Position numbers and translations under genes: made by a program
Source: Pigmentiphaga sp. NML080357
GTDB lineage: Bacteria > Pseudomonadota > Gammaproteobacteria > Burkholderiales > Burkholderiaceae_B
Direction of reading: 5' to 3'
Length of the DNA stretch: 64,000 nucleotides
Assembly: GCF_002188465.1 (NCBI RefSeq)
Contig: NZ_NINW01000050.1
Span: forward strand, 26,984 to 90,983
Notes under the pieces: model-generated
What the model was told of the DNA's origin: nothing
Database searches by the model: none
What the model saw: the letters and a program-made list of their open reading frames with translations, nothing else
Part shown: positions 54,568 to 63,738 of the stretch, piece by piece
Position numbering within the stretch: position 1 is the first letter of the stretch
Layout: each line of letters begins with the position of its first letter

Positions 54568-55875
54568 ATGGAACCCATCCGAGTAGGCCTCCTGGGCCTT
54601 GGCGTCGTAGGCGGCGGCACCTTCAAAGTCCTCGCCCGCAACGCTGAAGAAATCGCCCGCCGCGCCGGCCGCCACATCGTCGCCACCAAAGTCTCCGCCC
54701 GCGACCTCGCCAAAGCCAAATCCCGCGTCGGCGAAACCGCCGAAGTCGTCGCCGACCCCTTCCAGATCGTCCGCGACCCCGACATCGACATCGTCGTGGA
54801 ACTCATAGGCGGCGACACCCTGGCGCGCGAACTCGTCCTGGAAGCCATTGCCCACGGCAAGCACGTCGTCACCGCCAACAAGGCCTTGCTCGCCAAGCAC
54901 GGCAACGAAATCTTCGCCCGCGCCGGCGAGAAAGGCGTGATGGTCGCCTTCGAGGCCGCCGTCGCCGGCGGCATACCCATCATCAAGGCGATCCGCGAAG
55001 GCCTCTCGGCCAACCAGATCGAATGGGTGGCGGGCATCATCAACGGCACCACCAACTTCATCCTGACCGAGATGCGGGCGCGCGGCCTGCCGTTCTCCGA
55101 AGTGCTGGCCGAGGCGCAGCGCCTGGGCTATGCCGAGGCGGATCCCACCTTCGACATCGAGGGCGTGGACGCCGCTCACAAGCTCACGCTGCTCTCGTCG
55201 ATCGCCTTCGGCGTGCCCGTCCGCTTCGACAAAGCCCATATCGAGGGCATTTCCCAGCTGGCGCAGGAAGACATCCGCTACGCCGAGGAACTGGGCTACC
55301 GGATCAAGCTGCTGGGCATTACCAAGGCGCGCCCCGAGGGCATCGAACTGCGCGTGCATCCGACCCTGGTCGATGCCAAGCGGGTCATGGCCAATGTCGA
55401 GGGCGCGATGAACGCGGTCATGGTCAAGGGCGATGCCGTGGGGGCCACGCTCTACTATGGCCAGGGCGCCGGCGAAGAGCCGACGGCCTCGGCCGTCGTA
55501 GCCGACCTGGTGGACGTGACGCGGCTGCATACGGCCGATCCGGAGCACCGCGTGCCGCACCTCGCGTTCCAGCCCGACGCCATCACCGACCGGCCCATGC
55601 TGTCGATCGAGGAGATCACCACCTCGTACTACCTGCGGCTGGCGGTGACCGACCAGCCCGGCGTGCTGGCCGACATCACGCGCATCCTGGCCGACGCGTC
55701 GATCTCCATCGTATCGATGATCCAGAAGCCGCGCGCCGATGCGACGCAGGCCGACATCATCTTCCTGACCCACGAGGCGCTGGAGCGCAACGTCAACGTT
55801 GCCATCGCCCACATCGAGGCGTTGCCGACCGTGCTGTCCGAGGTGACGCGGCTGCGGATTGAAAACCTGGAGTAG
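54568..55875 (+). CDS. hom: homoserine dehydrogenase
   Basis: Hom reduces aspartate semialdehyde to homoserine, leading to threonine, methionine and isoleucine. The 435-residue product has the NAD(P) fold GLLGLGVVGGG at residues 7-17, the catalytic domain about 130-320 (NGTTNFILTEM near 155 and the conserved EADPTFDIEGVDAAHKLTLL near 190-209, holding the catalytic Lys) and a C-terminal ACT domain about 350-430 that usually gives threonine feedback inhibition. I chose ATG 54568; an in-frame TTG at 54553 is possible. thrC follows after a repeat copy, and the aspartokinase gene is not in the window. Confidence 0.96.
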   Translation: MEPIRVGLLGLGVVGGGTFKVLARNAEEIARRAGRHIVATKVSARDLAKAKSRVGETAEVVADPFQIVRDPDIDIVVELIGGDTLARELVLEAIAHGKHVVTANKALLAKHGNEIFARAGEKGVMVAFEAAVAGGIPIIKAIREGLSANQIEWVAGIINGTTNFILTEMRARGLPFSEVLAEAQRLGYAEADPTFDIEGVDAAHKLTLLSSIAFGVPVRFDKAHIEGISQLAQEDIRYAEELGYRIKLLGITKARPEGIELRVHPTLVDAKRVMANVEGAMNAVMVKGDAVGATLYYGQGAGEEPTASAVVADLVDVTRLHTADPEHRVPHLAFQPDAITDRPMLSIEEITTSYYLRLAVTDQPGVLADITRILADASISIVSMIQKPRADATQADIIFLTHEALERNVNVAIAHIEALPTVLSEVTRLRIENLE

Positions 55876-55879
55876 GAAT

Positions 55880-55950
55880 CGCCCCTACGCGCTTGCCCCA
55901 CTGGGGCTCTACTTACGGACCGGCGGAGCCGGATCCGCTGTGCCCTGGAT
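55880..55950 (+). repeat. dispersed multi-hairpin repeat, copy 7
   Basis: A shortened copy between hom and thrC: GCCCCTACGCGCTTG, a CCCCACTGGGG stem, then GGACCGGCGGAGCCGGATCC and GCTGTGCCCTGG. The middle GGCACTGGC part is altered (CTCTACTTAC), but the end hairpin is intact. Confidence 0.78.
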
Positions 55951-56017
55951 CGAGTGGCATCCCGGGGATGCAATGCGGCGGCGCTGTGGTCAGCGTGCAG
56001 CATCATGGAAAACTGAC

Positions 56018-57430
56018 ATGAGATACCTTTCTACCCGCGGCGGCATGGCGCCGCAACCGTTTACCGATGTCCTGCTGGAAGGGCTGGCTCCGGACGGTGG
56101 CCTGGCCGTGCCGGAGGCCGTTCCCCGGGTCACGCCCGAGCAGCTCCAGGCCTGGCGCTCCCTGTCGTATGCCGACCTGGCCTACGAAGTGCTCAAGCTG
56201 TTCATCACCGACATCCCGGAAGATGACCTGCGCGCGCTCACGCGGGCGACCTACCGGCCCGAGGTGTTCGGCGGCGACGTCATCGTTCCGCTCAAGCCGC
56301 TCAAGCAAGGCATCGCGTTGCTGGGCCTGTCGGAAGGCCCGACGCTGGCCTTCAAGGACATGGCCATGCAATTCCTCGGCAACCTGTTCGAGTACGTGCT
56401 GGCGCGGCGCGGCACGACGCTGAACATCCTTGGCGCCACGTCGGGCGACACCGGTTCGGCGGCCGAGTACGCGATGCGCGGCAAGAAGGGCGTGGCGGTA
56501 TTCATGCTGTCGCCGGCCGGCCGCATGAGCGCGTTCCAGCGCGCGCAGATGTATTCGCTGCAGGACGCCAACATCCACAACATCGCCGTGCGCGGCGTGT
56601 TCGATGACTGCCAGGACATCGTCAAGGCGGTCAGCGGCGATCTCGCCTTCAAGACCACGCACCGCATCGGGGCGGTCAATTCCATCAACTGGGCGCGCAT
56701 CGCGGCGCAGGTGGTGTATTACTTCCACGGCTGGCGCATCGCCACCGAGGGCGCCGGCGATCCCATGGCCCAGGTGTCCTTCGCCGTGCCGTCGGGCAAT
56801 TTCGGCAACATCCTGGCGGGCCACGTGGCGCGCAGCATGGGCCTGCCGATCCGGCGCCTGGTGCTGGCCACCAACGAGAACAACGTGCTGGAGGAGTTCT
56901 TCCGCACCGGGATCTACCGTCCGCGCGCCTCGAGCGAAACGTACGAAACCTCCAGCCCTTCGATGGACATCTCGAAGGCGTCCAACTTCGAGCGCTTCGT
57001 CTACGACCTGCTGGGCCGCGATCCCGCGCGCCTGAAGGCCCTGTGGGACGAACTGGCGGCCACGGGTTCGTTCGACCTGTCGGCGCACAAGCCGCAGTTC
57101 GCGCAGTACGGCTTCGTCTCGGGGACCAGTACGCACGCCGACCGGCTGGATACCATCCGCCGGGTGCACACGGAAACGGGCGTGGTCATCGACCCGCACA
57201 CCGCGGACGGCGTCAAGGTGGCGCTGCCTTTCGTCGAGCCCGGCGTGCCCATGCTGGTGCTGGAAACCGCGCTGCCGGTCAAGTTCTCGGCCACCATCGA
57301 GGAGGCGCTGGGCCGGCCCGCGCCGCGCCCCGCCGGCTTCGAGAACATCGAACAACTGCCGCAGCGCGTACAGACGGTCGACGCCGACGTGCAGACCATC
57401 AAGGACCTGATTGCCGCCGGCGCCGTCTGA
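56018..57430 (+). CDS. thrC: threonine synthase
   Basis: ThrC converts O-phosphohomoserine to threonine with PLP. The 470-residue protein has the bacterial/fungal class layout: MRYLSTRGG N-terminus, PLP Lys113 in LAFKDMAMQF, the GATSGDTGSAA phosphate loop near residue 146 and VPSGNFGNILAG near 255. It follows hom by 142 bases that hold a repeat copy rather than an obvious promoter, so the two are probably one transcript. Length is normal for this class (about 465-480). Confidence 0.96.
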   Translation: MRYLSTRGGMAPQPFTDVLLEGLAPDGGLAVPEAVPRVTPEQLQAWRSLSYADLAYEVLKLFITDIPEDDLRALTRATYRPEVFGGDVIVPLKPLKQGIALLGLSEGPTLAFKDMAMQFLGNLFEYVLARRGTTLNILGATSGDTGSAAEYAMRGKKGVAVFMLSPAGRMSAFQRAQMYSLQDANIHNIAVRGVFDDCQDIVKAVSGDLAFKTTHRIGAVNSINWARIAAQVVYYFHGWRIATEGAGDPMAQVSFAVPSGNFGNILAGHVARSMGLPIRRLVLATNENNVLEEFFRTGIYRPRASSETYETSSPSMDISKASNFERFVYDLLGRDPARLKALWDELAATGSFDLSAHKPQFAQYGFVSGTSTHADRLDTIRRVHTETGVVIDPHTADGVKVALPFVEPGVPMLVLETALPVKFSATIEEALGRPAPRPAGFENIEQLPQRVQTVDADVQTIKDLIAAGAV

Positions 57431-57486
57431 CGGCGTCGTGGCGAATGTGCGGCGCGCCGCTGGGCGGCGCCGCGAAGGAGTCGATT

Positions 57487-58713
57487 GTGAAGCCTGGTTC
57501 GAACTTGCTTTCCCTGGACGAGGCGCTCGAGATCCTGCTGGCGGTCGAACCGGTGGACCGGCCCGCCGAGCAGATCGAGCTGGCGCGTGCCGCTGGCCGT
57601 ATCCTGGCCGCCGACGTGACCGCCTCCATCAACGTGCCCGGCGCCGACAACTCGGCCATGGACGGCTACGCGGTCCGTACGGCCGATGCGGCGCTGTTCG
57701 CGGCGGGCGTGCCCGTTTCGCAGCGCATTCCGGCGGGGACGGTGCCGCAGCCGCTGGCCGCCGGCACGGCCGCGCGCATCTTCACCGGGGCCGAGATACC
57801 GGCCGGCGCCGACGCCGTGGTCATGCAGGAAGAGGCCGAGGTCCGGGACGATCGCGTGGCGTTCGCCAAGCCCGTCGAGGCGGGAGCCTGGATACGCGCC
57901 AGGGGCTGCGACATCGAGGCCGGCAGCCGCATCCTGCAGGCCGGCGCGCGTCTGCGGGCGCAGGACGTCGGCCTGGCGGCATCGGTGGGGATCCCGAACC
58001 TGACCGTGCGGCCGCGCTTGCGGGTGGCCACCCTGTCCACCGGCGACGAACTGGTCGCGCCCGGCGAGCCGCTGTCTCCGGGCAAGATCTTCAACTCCAA
58101 CCGTTACCTGTTGCAGGGGATGCTGGCGGCCCTTCCCGTCGAGCATGCCGATCTCGGGGCCGTGCAGGACAGTTTCGAGGCAACGCGGGAGGCCTTGCGC
58201 CGCGCCGCGCGGGACAATGATCTGATCATCACCACGGGCGGTGTGTCGGTGGGCGAGGAGGATCATGTCAAGCCCGCGGTCGAGTCGCTGGGCCGGCTCG
58301 ACATGTGGAGCCTTTCCATCAAGCCCGGCAAGCCGCTGGCCTTCGGCCGCCTGCGCCGGGAGGACAGCTCCGAGGCGGTCTTCATCGGTTTGCCCGGCAA
58401 TCCCGTGTCGAGCTTCCTGACCTTCGGCCTGCTGGTCAAGCCGCTGCTGCTCAAGCTTGCCGGCGCGCGCGTGACGGCGCCGGTGCGCACCGCGATGCGC
58501 GCCGATTTCGACTGGCCCAAGGCCGACCGGCGGCGTGAGTTCCTGCGGGTCCGCCGCAATGAACAGGGCGGGCTCGACCTGTTCCCCAATCAATTGTCGG
58601 CGGTCCTGACCTCCACGGTGTGGGGCGATGGGGTGATCGACAACCCGAGTGGACAGACGATCCGGCGCGGCGATATGGTTCAATTCATCAGCTATGCGGA
58701 TCTGCTGGGCTGA
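57487..58713 (+). CDS. moeA: molybdopterin molybdenumtransferase
   Basis: MoeA inserts molybdate into adenylated molybdopterin to complete the molybdenum cofactor. The 408-residue product has the DNSAMDGYA motif near residue 58, domain III with LSTGDELV near 184 and TTGGVSVGEEDHVK near 248 (cofactor site), and the GLPGNPVSSF motif near 300. The start is GTG at 57487, six bases after an AAGGAG ribosome site. moaD follows after three bases, forming a moeA-moaD-moaE operon whose product serves the XdhB enzyme encoded at the left of the window. Confidence 0.94.
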   Translation: MKPGSNLLSLDEALEILLAVEPVDRPAEQIELARAAGRILAADVTASINVPGADNSAMDGYAVRTADAALFAAGVPVSQRIPAGTVPQPLAAGTAARIFTGAEIPAGADAVVMQEEAEVRDDRVAFAKPVEAGAWIRARGCDIEAGSRILQAGARLRAQDVGLAASVGIPNLTVRPRLRVATLSTGDELVAPGEPLSPGKIFNSNRYLLQGMLAALPVEHADLGAVQDSFEATREALRRAARDNDLIITTGGVSVGEEDHVKPAVESLGRLDMWSLSIKPGKPLAFGRLRREDSSEAVFIGLPGNPVSSFLTFGLLVKPLLLKLAGARVTAPVRTAMRADFDWPKADRRREFLRVRRNEQGGLDLFPNQLSAVLTSTVWGDGVIDNPSGQTIRRGDMVQFISYADLLG

Positions 58714-58716
58714 GCC

Positions 58717-58974
58717 ATGAAAGTCGACATCCTGTTCTTCGCTTCGCTGCGTGAAACCCTGGGCCGGGAAAAGGAAACGGCCGAACTGCCCGAGACCGTG
58801 CGGACGGTGGGCGAACTGCGCCAGTGGCTCGCCCAGCGCGGGGGCGCGTGGGCCACGGCGCTGGCGCCGGAGCGCGCGGTGCGTGCAGCGCGCAACCACG
58901 CCATGGTGCCGGCCGGCGAGCCCCTGCAGACCGGCGACGAAGTGGCGTTTTTCCCGCCGGTCACCGGCGGCTAG
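58717..58974 (+). CDS. moaD: molybdopterin synthase sulfur carrier subunit
   Basis: MoaD is the ubiquitin-like small subunit of molybdopterin synthase; its C-terminal Gly is thiocarboxylated and donates sulfur to precursor Z. The 85-residue protein has the beta-grasp fold, starts MKVDILFFASLRE and ends in the required FPPVTGG with Gly-Gly. It lies three bases after moeA and ten before moaE. Confidence 0.96.
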   Translation: MKVDILFFASLRETLGREKETAELPETVRTVGELRQWLAQRGGAWATALAPERAVRAARNHAMVPAGEPLQTGDEVAFFPPVTGG

Positions 58975-58984
58975 CGGGGCGGCA

Positions 58985-59437
58985 ATGTCGGTCAGCGTAC
59001 AGACTTCCGATTTCGATGCCGGCGCGGAGATCGCGGCTCTGCGCCGCGATCCGTCGGTCGGCGCCATCGTCACCTTCGTCGGCACCGTGCGCGACATCAA
59101 CGAAGGCGACAGCGTCTCGTCGTTGACGCTGGAACACTATCCGGGCATGACCGAGAAGGCGCTGGCAGACATCGTCGGCCAGGCCCGTGCGCGCTGGTCG
59201 CTGAATGCGGTGCGCGTCATCCATCGCGTCGGCACGCTGCGGGCGCTCGACCAGATCGTCTTCGTCGGCGTCGCGGGGCGGCACCGGGGAGAGTGTTTCG
59301 CCGCCTGCGAATTCATCATGGACTACCTGAAGACGCAGGCGCCGTTCTGGAAGAAGGAAGCCACCGGCCGGGGCGAACGCTGGGTCGAGGCGCGCGATTC
59401 CGATGACGAGGCCGTCCGGCGCTGGGAGCGGGGCTGA
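58985..59437 (+). CDS. moaE: molybdopterin synthase catalytic subunit
   Basis: MoaE is the large subunit that, with MoaD, turns cyclic pyranopterin monophosphate into molybdopterin. The 150-residue product has GAIVTFVGTVRD near residue 26-37, LEHYPGM near 50, the HRVGTL and VGVAGRHRGECFAACEFIMDYLK region near 75-115 and the active-site Lys in PFWKKEAT near 120. It starts 10 bases after moaD and ends five bases before the convergent hpnE stop. Confidence 0.96.
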   Translation: MSVSVQTSDFDAGAEIAALRRDPSVGAIVTFVGTVRDINEGDSVSSLTLEHYPGMTEKALADIVGQARARWSLNAVRVIHRVGTLRALDQIVFVGVAGRHRGECFAACEFIMDYLKTQAPFWKKEATGRGERWVEARDSDDEAVRRWERG

Positions 59438-59442
59438 AAAAT

Positions 59443-60780
59443 TCAGCCCGCCGCCGGCGGCATGGCCAGCGTATCGGCCAGAATGCCGGCAGCCCGTATG
59501 CCGCTGCGCACCGCGCCCTCCAGGGTGCCCGGATAGCCGGTATCGGTCCAATCCCCGCATAGCGCGAGCCGCGGCCACGCCGTGGCGTTGTCGGGCCGCT
59601 CGAGGCCCGGCTCGGCGGCAAAGGTGGCGCGCTTGTCGACCAGCAATTCCCACGCCGCTACCTGGGGCAGGCCGGCCAGTTGTTCGCGCAATTGCTCGAT
59701 CAGGGCCGCCGCGCAGACGGCGCGGTCCCGTCCTTCGAACGCCGTCGCAGCGCTGACGACGACGGCCAGTTCCCCGTAGCGCGGGTCCTGCCCGAGCAGG
59801 CTGCCGCGATCGAATACCCATTGGCCAAGGTGGCCCCGCGCCGCGTCCTCGGTCAGCATGAGCATGGGGAACGCCAGGCGGAAAGGCGCGTCCAGCCGCA
59901 CTGTCAGCGTGGCGATGGGCAGGTAGCGGAAGGCCCGCATCGCGCGCTGTGCCGCTTGCATACCGGGGTGGGGCGGCAGCAGCCGCGCCGTGACGGCCGG
60001 CGGCGTGGCCAGGGCGACGGCGTCGTAGCGTTCGCCGTCCACGGTCGCGGCGCGGTCATCGATGGCGAGCCGTCGTACGGCGTGTCCGTAGCGCATGGCG
60101 TGCCGGGTGGCCGCCGCGCGTGGCCATAGCGACGACAGGTCGCAGCGCGGCAACAGCAGGTCGCTATGGCGGCGCGGCGCATCCAGGCTGTCGCGCAGCA
60201 CGCTGGCGAAGAGCTGGGCGCAGGCTTGCTCCGGCGGCGTGTTGAGGGCGGCCAGGCAAAGCGGCCGCCACAGGCGGGAGACGACTTCGGGCGCCTGGCC
60301 GCCGGCGGCCAGGAGCGCGGCCACGGTCCCGCCTTCGGGCGTACGCCATTGCCGGCGCTTGAGGCCAGTCACGAATCGCAGCGCCGCCCAGCGTCCGGCG
60401 GCGGTCATGCCGCGGGCTCCCAAGAGCGCGCCCGCCGCATGCAGCGGGGCGGGCAGGCGCGGGGCGCGCAGGTCGAAACTGCCGTCGGCCGCCGCCAGCC
60501 GCAACGGCGCGCGGAGCAGGCGCGCATCGGGGTCAATGCCCAGCCGGCGCATCAGCGCGAGGGTCTGCTCATAGGCGCCCAGCATCAGGTGCTGGCCGTT
60601 GTCCAGCGGATGGGAAAAGGAGGCATCGCCCGGCCGGGGGGGCACCGCACGCGCCCGCCCGCCGACCTCCCGCGAAGCTTCGTAGACCGTCACGGCAACG
60701 CCGCGCCGGGACAATTCTTGCGCCGCGGCCAGCCCGGCCCAGCCGGCGCCGACGACTGCCGCGCGCGGCGCGCCGTTCAC
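59443..60780 (-). CDS. hpnE: hydroxysqualene dehydroxylase / squalene-associated FAD desaturase
   Basis: HpnE is the FAD enzyme that reduces hydroxysqualene to squalene, the last step of the HpnCDE route from farnesyl diphosphate. The 445-residue amine-oxidase/phytoene-desaturase-like protein has the N-terminal dinucleotide fold AAVVGAGWAGLAAAQEL and the C-terminal FAD motif LCGDWTDTGYPGTLEGAVRSGIRAA. The GTG start at 60780 overlaps the hpnD stop (GTGA); a longer frame upstream is antisense-like over hpnD. Squalene would feed hopanoids, but no squalene-hopene cyclase gene is in the window. Confidence 0.92.
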   Translation of the reverse strand: MNGAPRAAVVGAGWAGLAAAQELSRRGVAVTVYEASREVGGRARAVPPRPGDASFSHPLDNGQHLMLGAYEQTLALMRRLGIDPDARLLRAPLRLAAADGSFDLRAPRLPAPLHAAGALLGARGMTAAGRWAALRFVTGLKRRQWRTPEGGTVAALLAAGGQAPEVVSRLWRPLCLAALNTPPEQACAQLFASVLRDSLDAPRRHSDLLLPRCDLSSLWPRAAATRHAMRYGHAVRRLAIDDRAATVDGERYDAVALATPPAVTARLLPPHPGMQAAQRAMRAFRYLPIATLTVRLDAPFRLAFPMLMLTEDAARGHLGQWVFDRGSLLGQDPRYGELAVVVSAATAFEGRDRAVCAAALIEQLREQLAGLPQVAAWELLVDKRATFAAEPGLERPDNATAWPRLALCGDWTDTGYPGTLEGAVRSGIRAAGILADTLAMPPAAG

Positions 60781-61640
60781 GTGCCGACCTGGCGCCACAA
60801 GGCGCGGCCGCCGGTCACGTACGTCTTCCATGCCAGCCACAGTTTGCGTACCGGCGTGAGTGAAATGCGCTGGTGCAGCACCTGGTAGCCGGACCGTTCG
60901 ATCTCGTCCAGCAACACATAGTAGATGGCCGCCATCATCAGGCCCGGCCGCTGCGGGCGCCTGTCTTCGGGCGGCAGCAGCGCGAGCGCCTCGCGGTAGG
61001 TCCGCCGGGCGCGCTCGCACTGGAAGCGCATCAGCGCCGAGAACTTGTCGGAATAGCGGCCGTTCAGGATGTCGGCGGCCTTGACGTCGAATTGCTGCAG
61101 TTCGTTGACCGGCAGATAGATGCGGCCCTTGCGGGCGTCGTCGCCGACGTCGCGGATGATGTTGGTGAGCTGGAAGGCCAGTCCCAGGCGGTCGGCATAG
61201 GCCAGGGTCTGCGCGTCGGCATAGCCGAATATGCCCGCGGACAGTTCGCCCACGACTCCCGCCGCCAGCCGGCAATAGCGCTGCAAGGCGGGGAAGTCGA
61301 GATAGCGCGTCTGGTCCAGGTCCATTTCCATGCCGTCCACGATGGCCTGCAGCCGGTCCTGTGTAATGCCGCAGGCAAGCAGGTGCGGCGCGAGGGCCTG
61401 GGTGACGGGATGCTCGGGCTTGCCATCGAACAGCCTGTCGATTTCGGTTCGCCACCAGGCCAGTTTCAGCCGCGCGACCGAGGCCTCGCTGGCCTCGTCC
61501 ACCGTGTCGTCCAGCTGCCGGCACAGGGCATATAGTGCGGTGATGGCGCGCCGGCGCTCGGGCGGCAGGAACAGGAAACTGTAGTAGAAGCTCGAGCCGC
61601 TCTGCGCGGCTTTCTCCTGGCAGTACTGGTCAGGGGTCAT
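60777..61640 (-). CDS. hpnD: presqualene diphosphate synthase
   Basis: HpnD joins two farnesyl diphosphates into presqualene diphosphate. The 287-residue all-helical protein has the two Asp-rich motifs of the squalene/phytoene synthase family: LDDTVDE near residue 46 and NIIRDVGDDARKGRIYLP near 150. The start ATG at 61640 ([26 protein letters not shown]) aligns with HpnD. It overlaps the hpnC end by 11 bases and hpnE by four. Confidence 0.93.
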   Translation of the reverse strand: MTPDQYCQEKAAQSGSSFYYSFLFLPPERRRAITALYALCRQLDDTVDEASEASVARLKLAWWRTEIDRLFDGKPEHPVTQALAPHLLACGITQDRLQAIVDGMEMDLDQTRYLDFPALQRYCRLAAGVVGELSAGIFGYADAQTLAYADRLGLAFQLTNIIRDVGDDARKGRIYLPVNELQQFDVKAADILNGRYSDKFSALMRFQCERARRTYREALALLPPEDRRPQRPGLMMAAIYYVLLDEIERSGYQVLHQRISLTPVRKLWLAWKTYVTGGRALWRQVGT

Positions 61641-62490
61641 GATGGGATCGGGATGCGGGCAAAGCGCGCGGCATGCGCAGGGCGCGCCAGCCAAGTCTCA
61701 GCCACTCGGTTTTCTTCAGTACCGGCCGGGCCCGGAACACGTCGTAGCCGCAGGCCTCGATGCGTTCCAGGATGCGCAGTCCGCCTTGCACGACCAGGCG
61801 CAGCTCCCAGCCCATGCGCCCGGGCAAGGCCCGCGCCAGCGGCGCTCCGGAGTGTAACAGCGCGCGGGCGCGCCCGACCTCGAAAGCCATGAGCGCGCGC
61901 CAGGCCGGCGAGCACCGGCCCTCGGCGATATCGGCCTCGGCCACGCCATGGCGCGCGAGGTCCTCCTGCGGAATATAGACCCGGCCCTTGCTCCAGTCCA
62001 CGGCGACGTCCTGCCAGAAGTTGGTCAATTGCAGGCCGGTGCAGATGTCGTCCGACCAGGCCAGGTTGCCCGGGGTCGCCGCATCGTACAAGTGCAGCAT
62101 CAATTCGCCCACCGGGTCGGCGGAACGATGGCAATAGTCTCGCAGGGCCGCGAAATCGGCATGGCGCTTGACCACGACGTCCTGCGAGAAGGCCGATAGC
62201 AGCCGGCGAAAGGGATCGAGCGGCAGGCGATGGCGGGCGATGGTGGAGGCCAGGGGAACGAAGATCGGCGCCAGGTCCGCCGCGGGCGCGGCCGAGGCAT
62301 GCTCGATCCGGTCCAGCTCCGCTTCGAAGCGGGATAGCGCGGCCAGCCGTTCCCCGTCCGGCGCATCGCCTTCGTCGGCAATGTCGTCCGCCGCGCGGGC
62401 GTAGCGGTAGATGTCGAGCACCGCGGTCCGCAAATGCGGCGGCAGCAACAGCGAAGCGACGGGAAAGTTCTCGTAGTGACCGGCAGACAT
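61630..62490 (-). CDS. hpnC: hydroxysqualene synthase
   Basis: HpnC converts presqualene diphosphate to hydroxysqualene by hydrolysis. The 286-residue helical protein is a paralogue of HpnD, with [17 protein letters not shown] near residue 28-44 and [18 protein letters not shown] near 150-167; the second motif lacks one Asp seen in true synthases, as usual for HpnC. It is the first gene of hpnC-hpnD-hpnE and diverges from alr. Confidence 0.93.
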   Translation of the reverse strand: MSAGHYENFPVASLLLPPHLRTAVLDIYRYARAADDIADEGDAPDGERLAALSRFEAELDRIEHASAAPAADLAPIFVPLASTIARHRLPLDPFRRLLSAFSQDVVVKRHADFAALRDYCHRSADPVGELMLHLYDAATPGNLAWSDDICTGLQLTNFWQDVAVDWSKGRVYIPQEDLARHGVAEADIAEGRCSPAWRALMAFEVGRARALLHSGAPLARALPGRMGWELRLVVQGGLRILERIEACGYDVFRARPVLKKTEWLRLGWRALRMPRALPASRSHHDP

Positions 62491-62632
62491 GGCAAGACCA
62501 GGGGAATCCGGCGCCGATGATACCGGTTCGCCGCGGGCGCGGCATGGCCCATCGTATCCTGCGCTTCTCGCGCGCCGGGGCTACACTTCCCTTTTGCCAT
62601 TCCGGCGCCGCCCGCCGGCCTTGTCCCGCACC

Positions 62633-63736
62633 ATGCCCCGTCCCATCTTCGCCCGTATTTCACGCCCCGCGCTTTCCCACAATCTCGATGTCGTCCGCCG
62701 CCGGCTGGACGCCGCGCGGCCTGCCGGCAAGCCCGCCAGGGTCTGGGCCGTCATCAAGGCCAATGCCTACGGCCATGGCATCGAACGCGCGGTGGCGGGT
62801 TTCGGCAAGGCCGACGGCCTGGCGATGCTGGATCTTTCCGAGGCGGTGCGCTGCCGCGAGGCGGGCTGGCAGGGGCCGATCTTGCTGCTCGAAGGGATCT
62901 TCGAGGCCGCCGACCTCGACGTGGTCGGCCGGTACGGACTGACCATCTCCGTGCACCATCCGGACCAGCTGGCCCTGCTCGGGCACGCCAGGCTGGCGCG
63001 CCCCGTGGACGTGTTCCTCAAGCTCAACAGCGGCATGAATCGCCTGGGCTTCACGCCCGACGCCTATGCCGGCGCCCATGCCAGGCTGGTGGCGCTGCAG
63101 GCCGCGGGCACGCTGCGGGAGGTGGGCCACATGACCCACTTTTCCACCGCCGACACGGGAGAGGGGATCTCGGCGCAGCTGGAAGTGTTCCGGCGGGCCA
63201 CGGCCGGGCTGCCCGGACCGTCGAGCCTGTGCAATTCGGCGGCCAGCCTGCGCTATCCGGAAGTGGCCGGCGATTGGGCGCGCCCCGGCATCGCGCTGTA
63301 CGGCGCCAGCCCGTTCGCCGACGAAAGCGCCGAGGCGCTGGGGCTGGCCCCGGCGATGGCGCTCAAGTCCCGCCTCATCGGCACGCAAACGCTGCGGCCG
63401 GGCGATGCGGTAGGCTACGGCGGCGTGTACCGTGCCGAAGGGCCGATGCGCATCGGGGTGGTGGCATGCGGCTACGCCGACGGCTACCCGCGCCATGCGC
63501 CCACCGGCACGCCCGTCGTCGTGGCGGGCGTACGGACTCGCCTGCTGGGCCGGGTCTCGATGGACATGCTTGCCGTGGACCTCACGCCCGTGCCTCAGGC
63601 GCAGGCCGGCGCGCCCGTCACCTTGTGGGGCGACGAAGGCCTGTCGGTGGACGAAGTCGCCACCGCCGCGGGCACCATAGGCTACGAATTGTTGTGTGCG
63701 CTGGCACCGCGCGTACCCGTGCATTTCGAGGAATGA
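62633..63736 (+). CDS. alr: alanine racemase
   Basis: Alr interconverts L- and D-alanine for peptidoglycan using PLP. The 367-residue fold type III protein has the PLP Lys42 in [10 protein letters not shown], the second catalytic residue Tyr262 in AVGYGGVY, and Asp/Arg contacts in [13 protein letters not shown] near 305. The start ATG at 62633 ([10 protein letters not shown]) follows a 142-base divergent gap with hpnC. radA begins two bases after its stop, so the two are one transcript. Confidence 0.95.
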   Translation: MPRPIFARISRPALSHNLDVVRRRLDAARPAGKPARVWAVIKANAYGHGIERAVAGFGKADGLAMLDLSEAVRCREAGWQGPILLLEGIFEAADLDVVGRYGLTISVHHPDQLALLGHARLARPVDVFLKLNSGMNRLGFTPDAYAGAHARLVALQAAGTLREVGHMTHFSTADTGEGISAQLEVFRRATAGLPGPSSLCNSAASLRYPEVAGDWARPGIALYGASPFADESAEALGLAPAMALKSRLIGTQTLRPGDAVGYGGVYRAEGPMRIGVVACGYADGYPRHAPTGTPVVVAGVRTRLLGRVSMDMLAVDLTPVPQAQAGAPVTLWGDEGLSVDEVATAAGTIGYELLCALAPRVPVHFEE

Positions 63737-63738
63737 CC

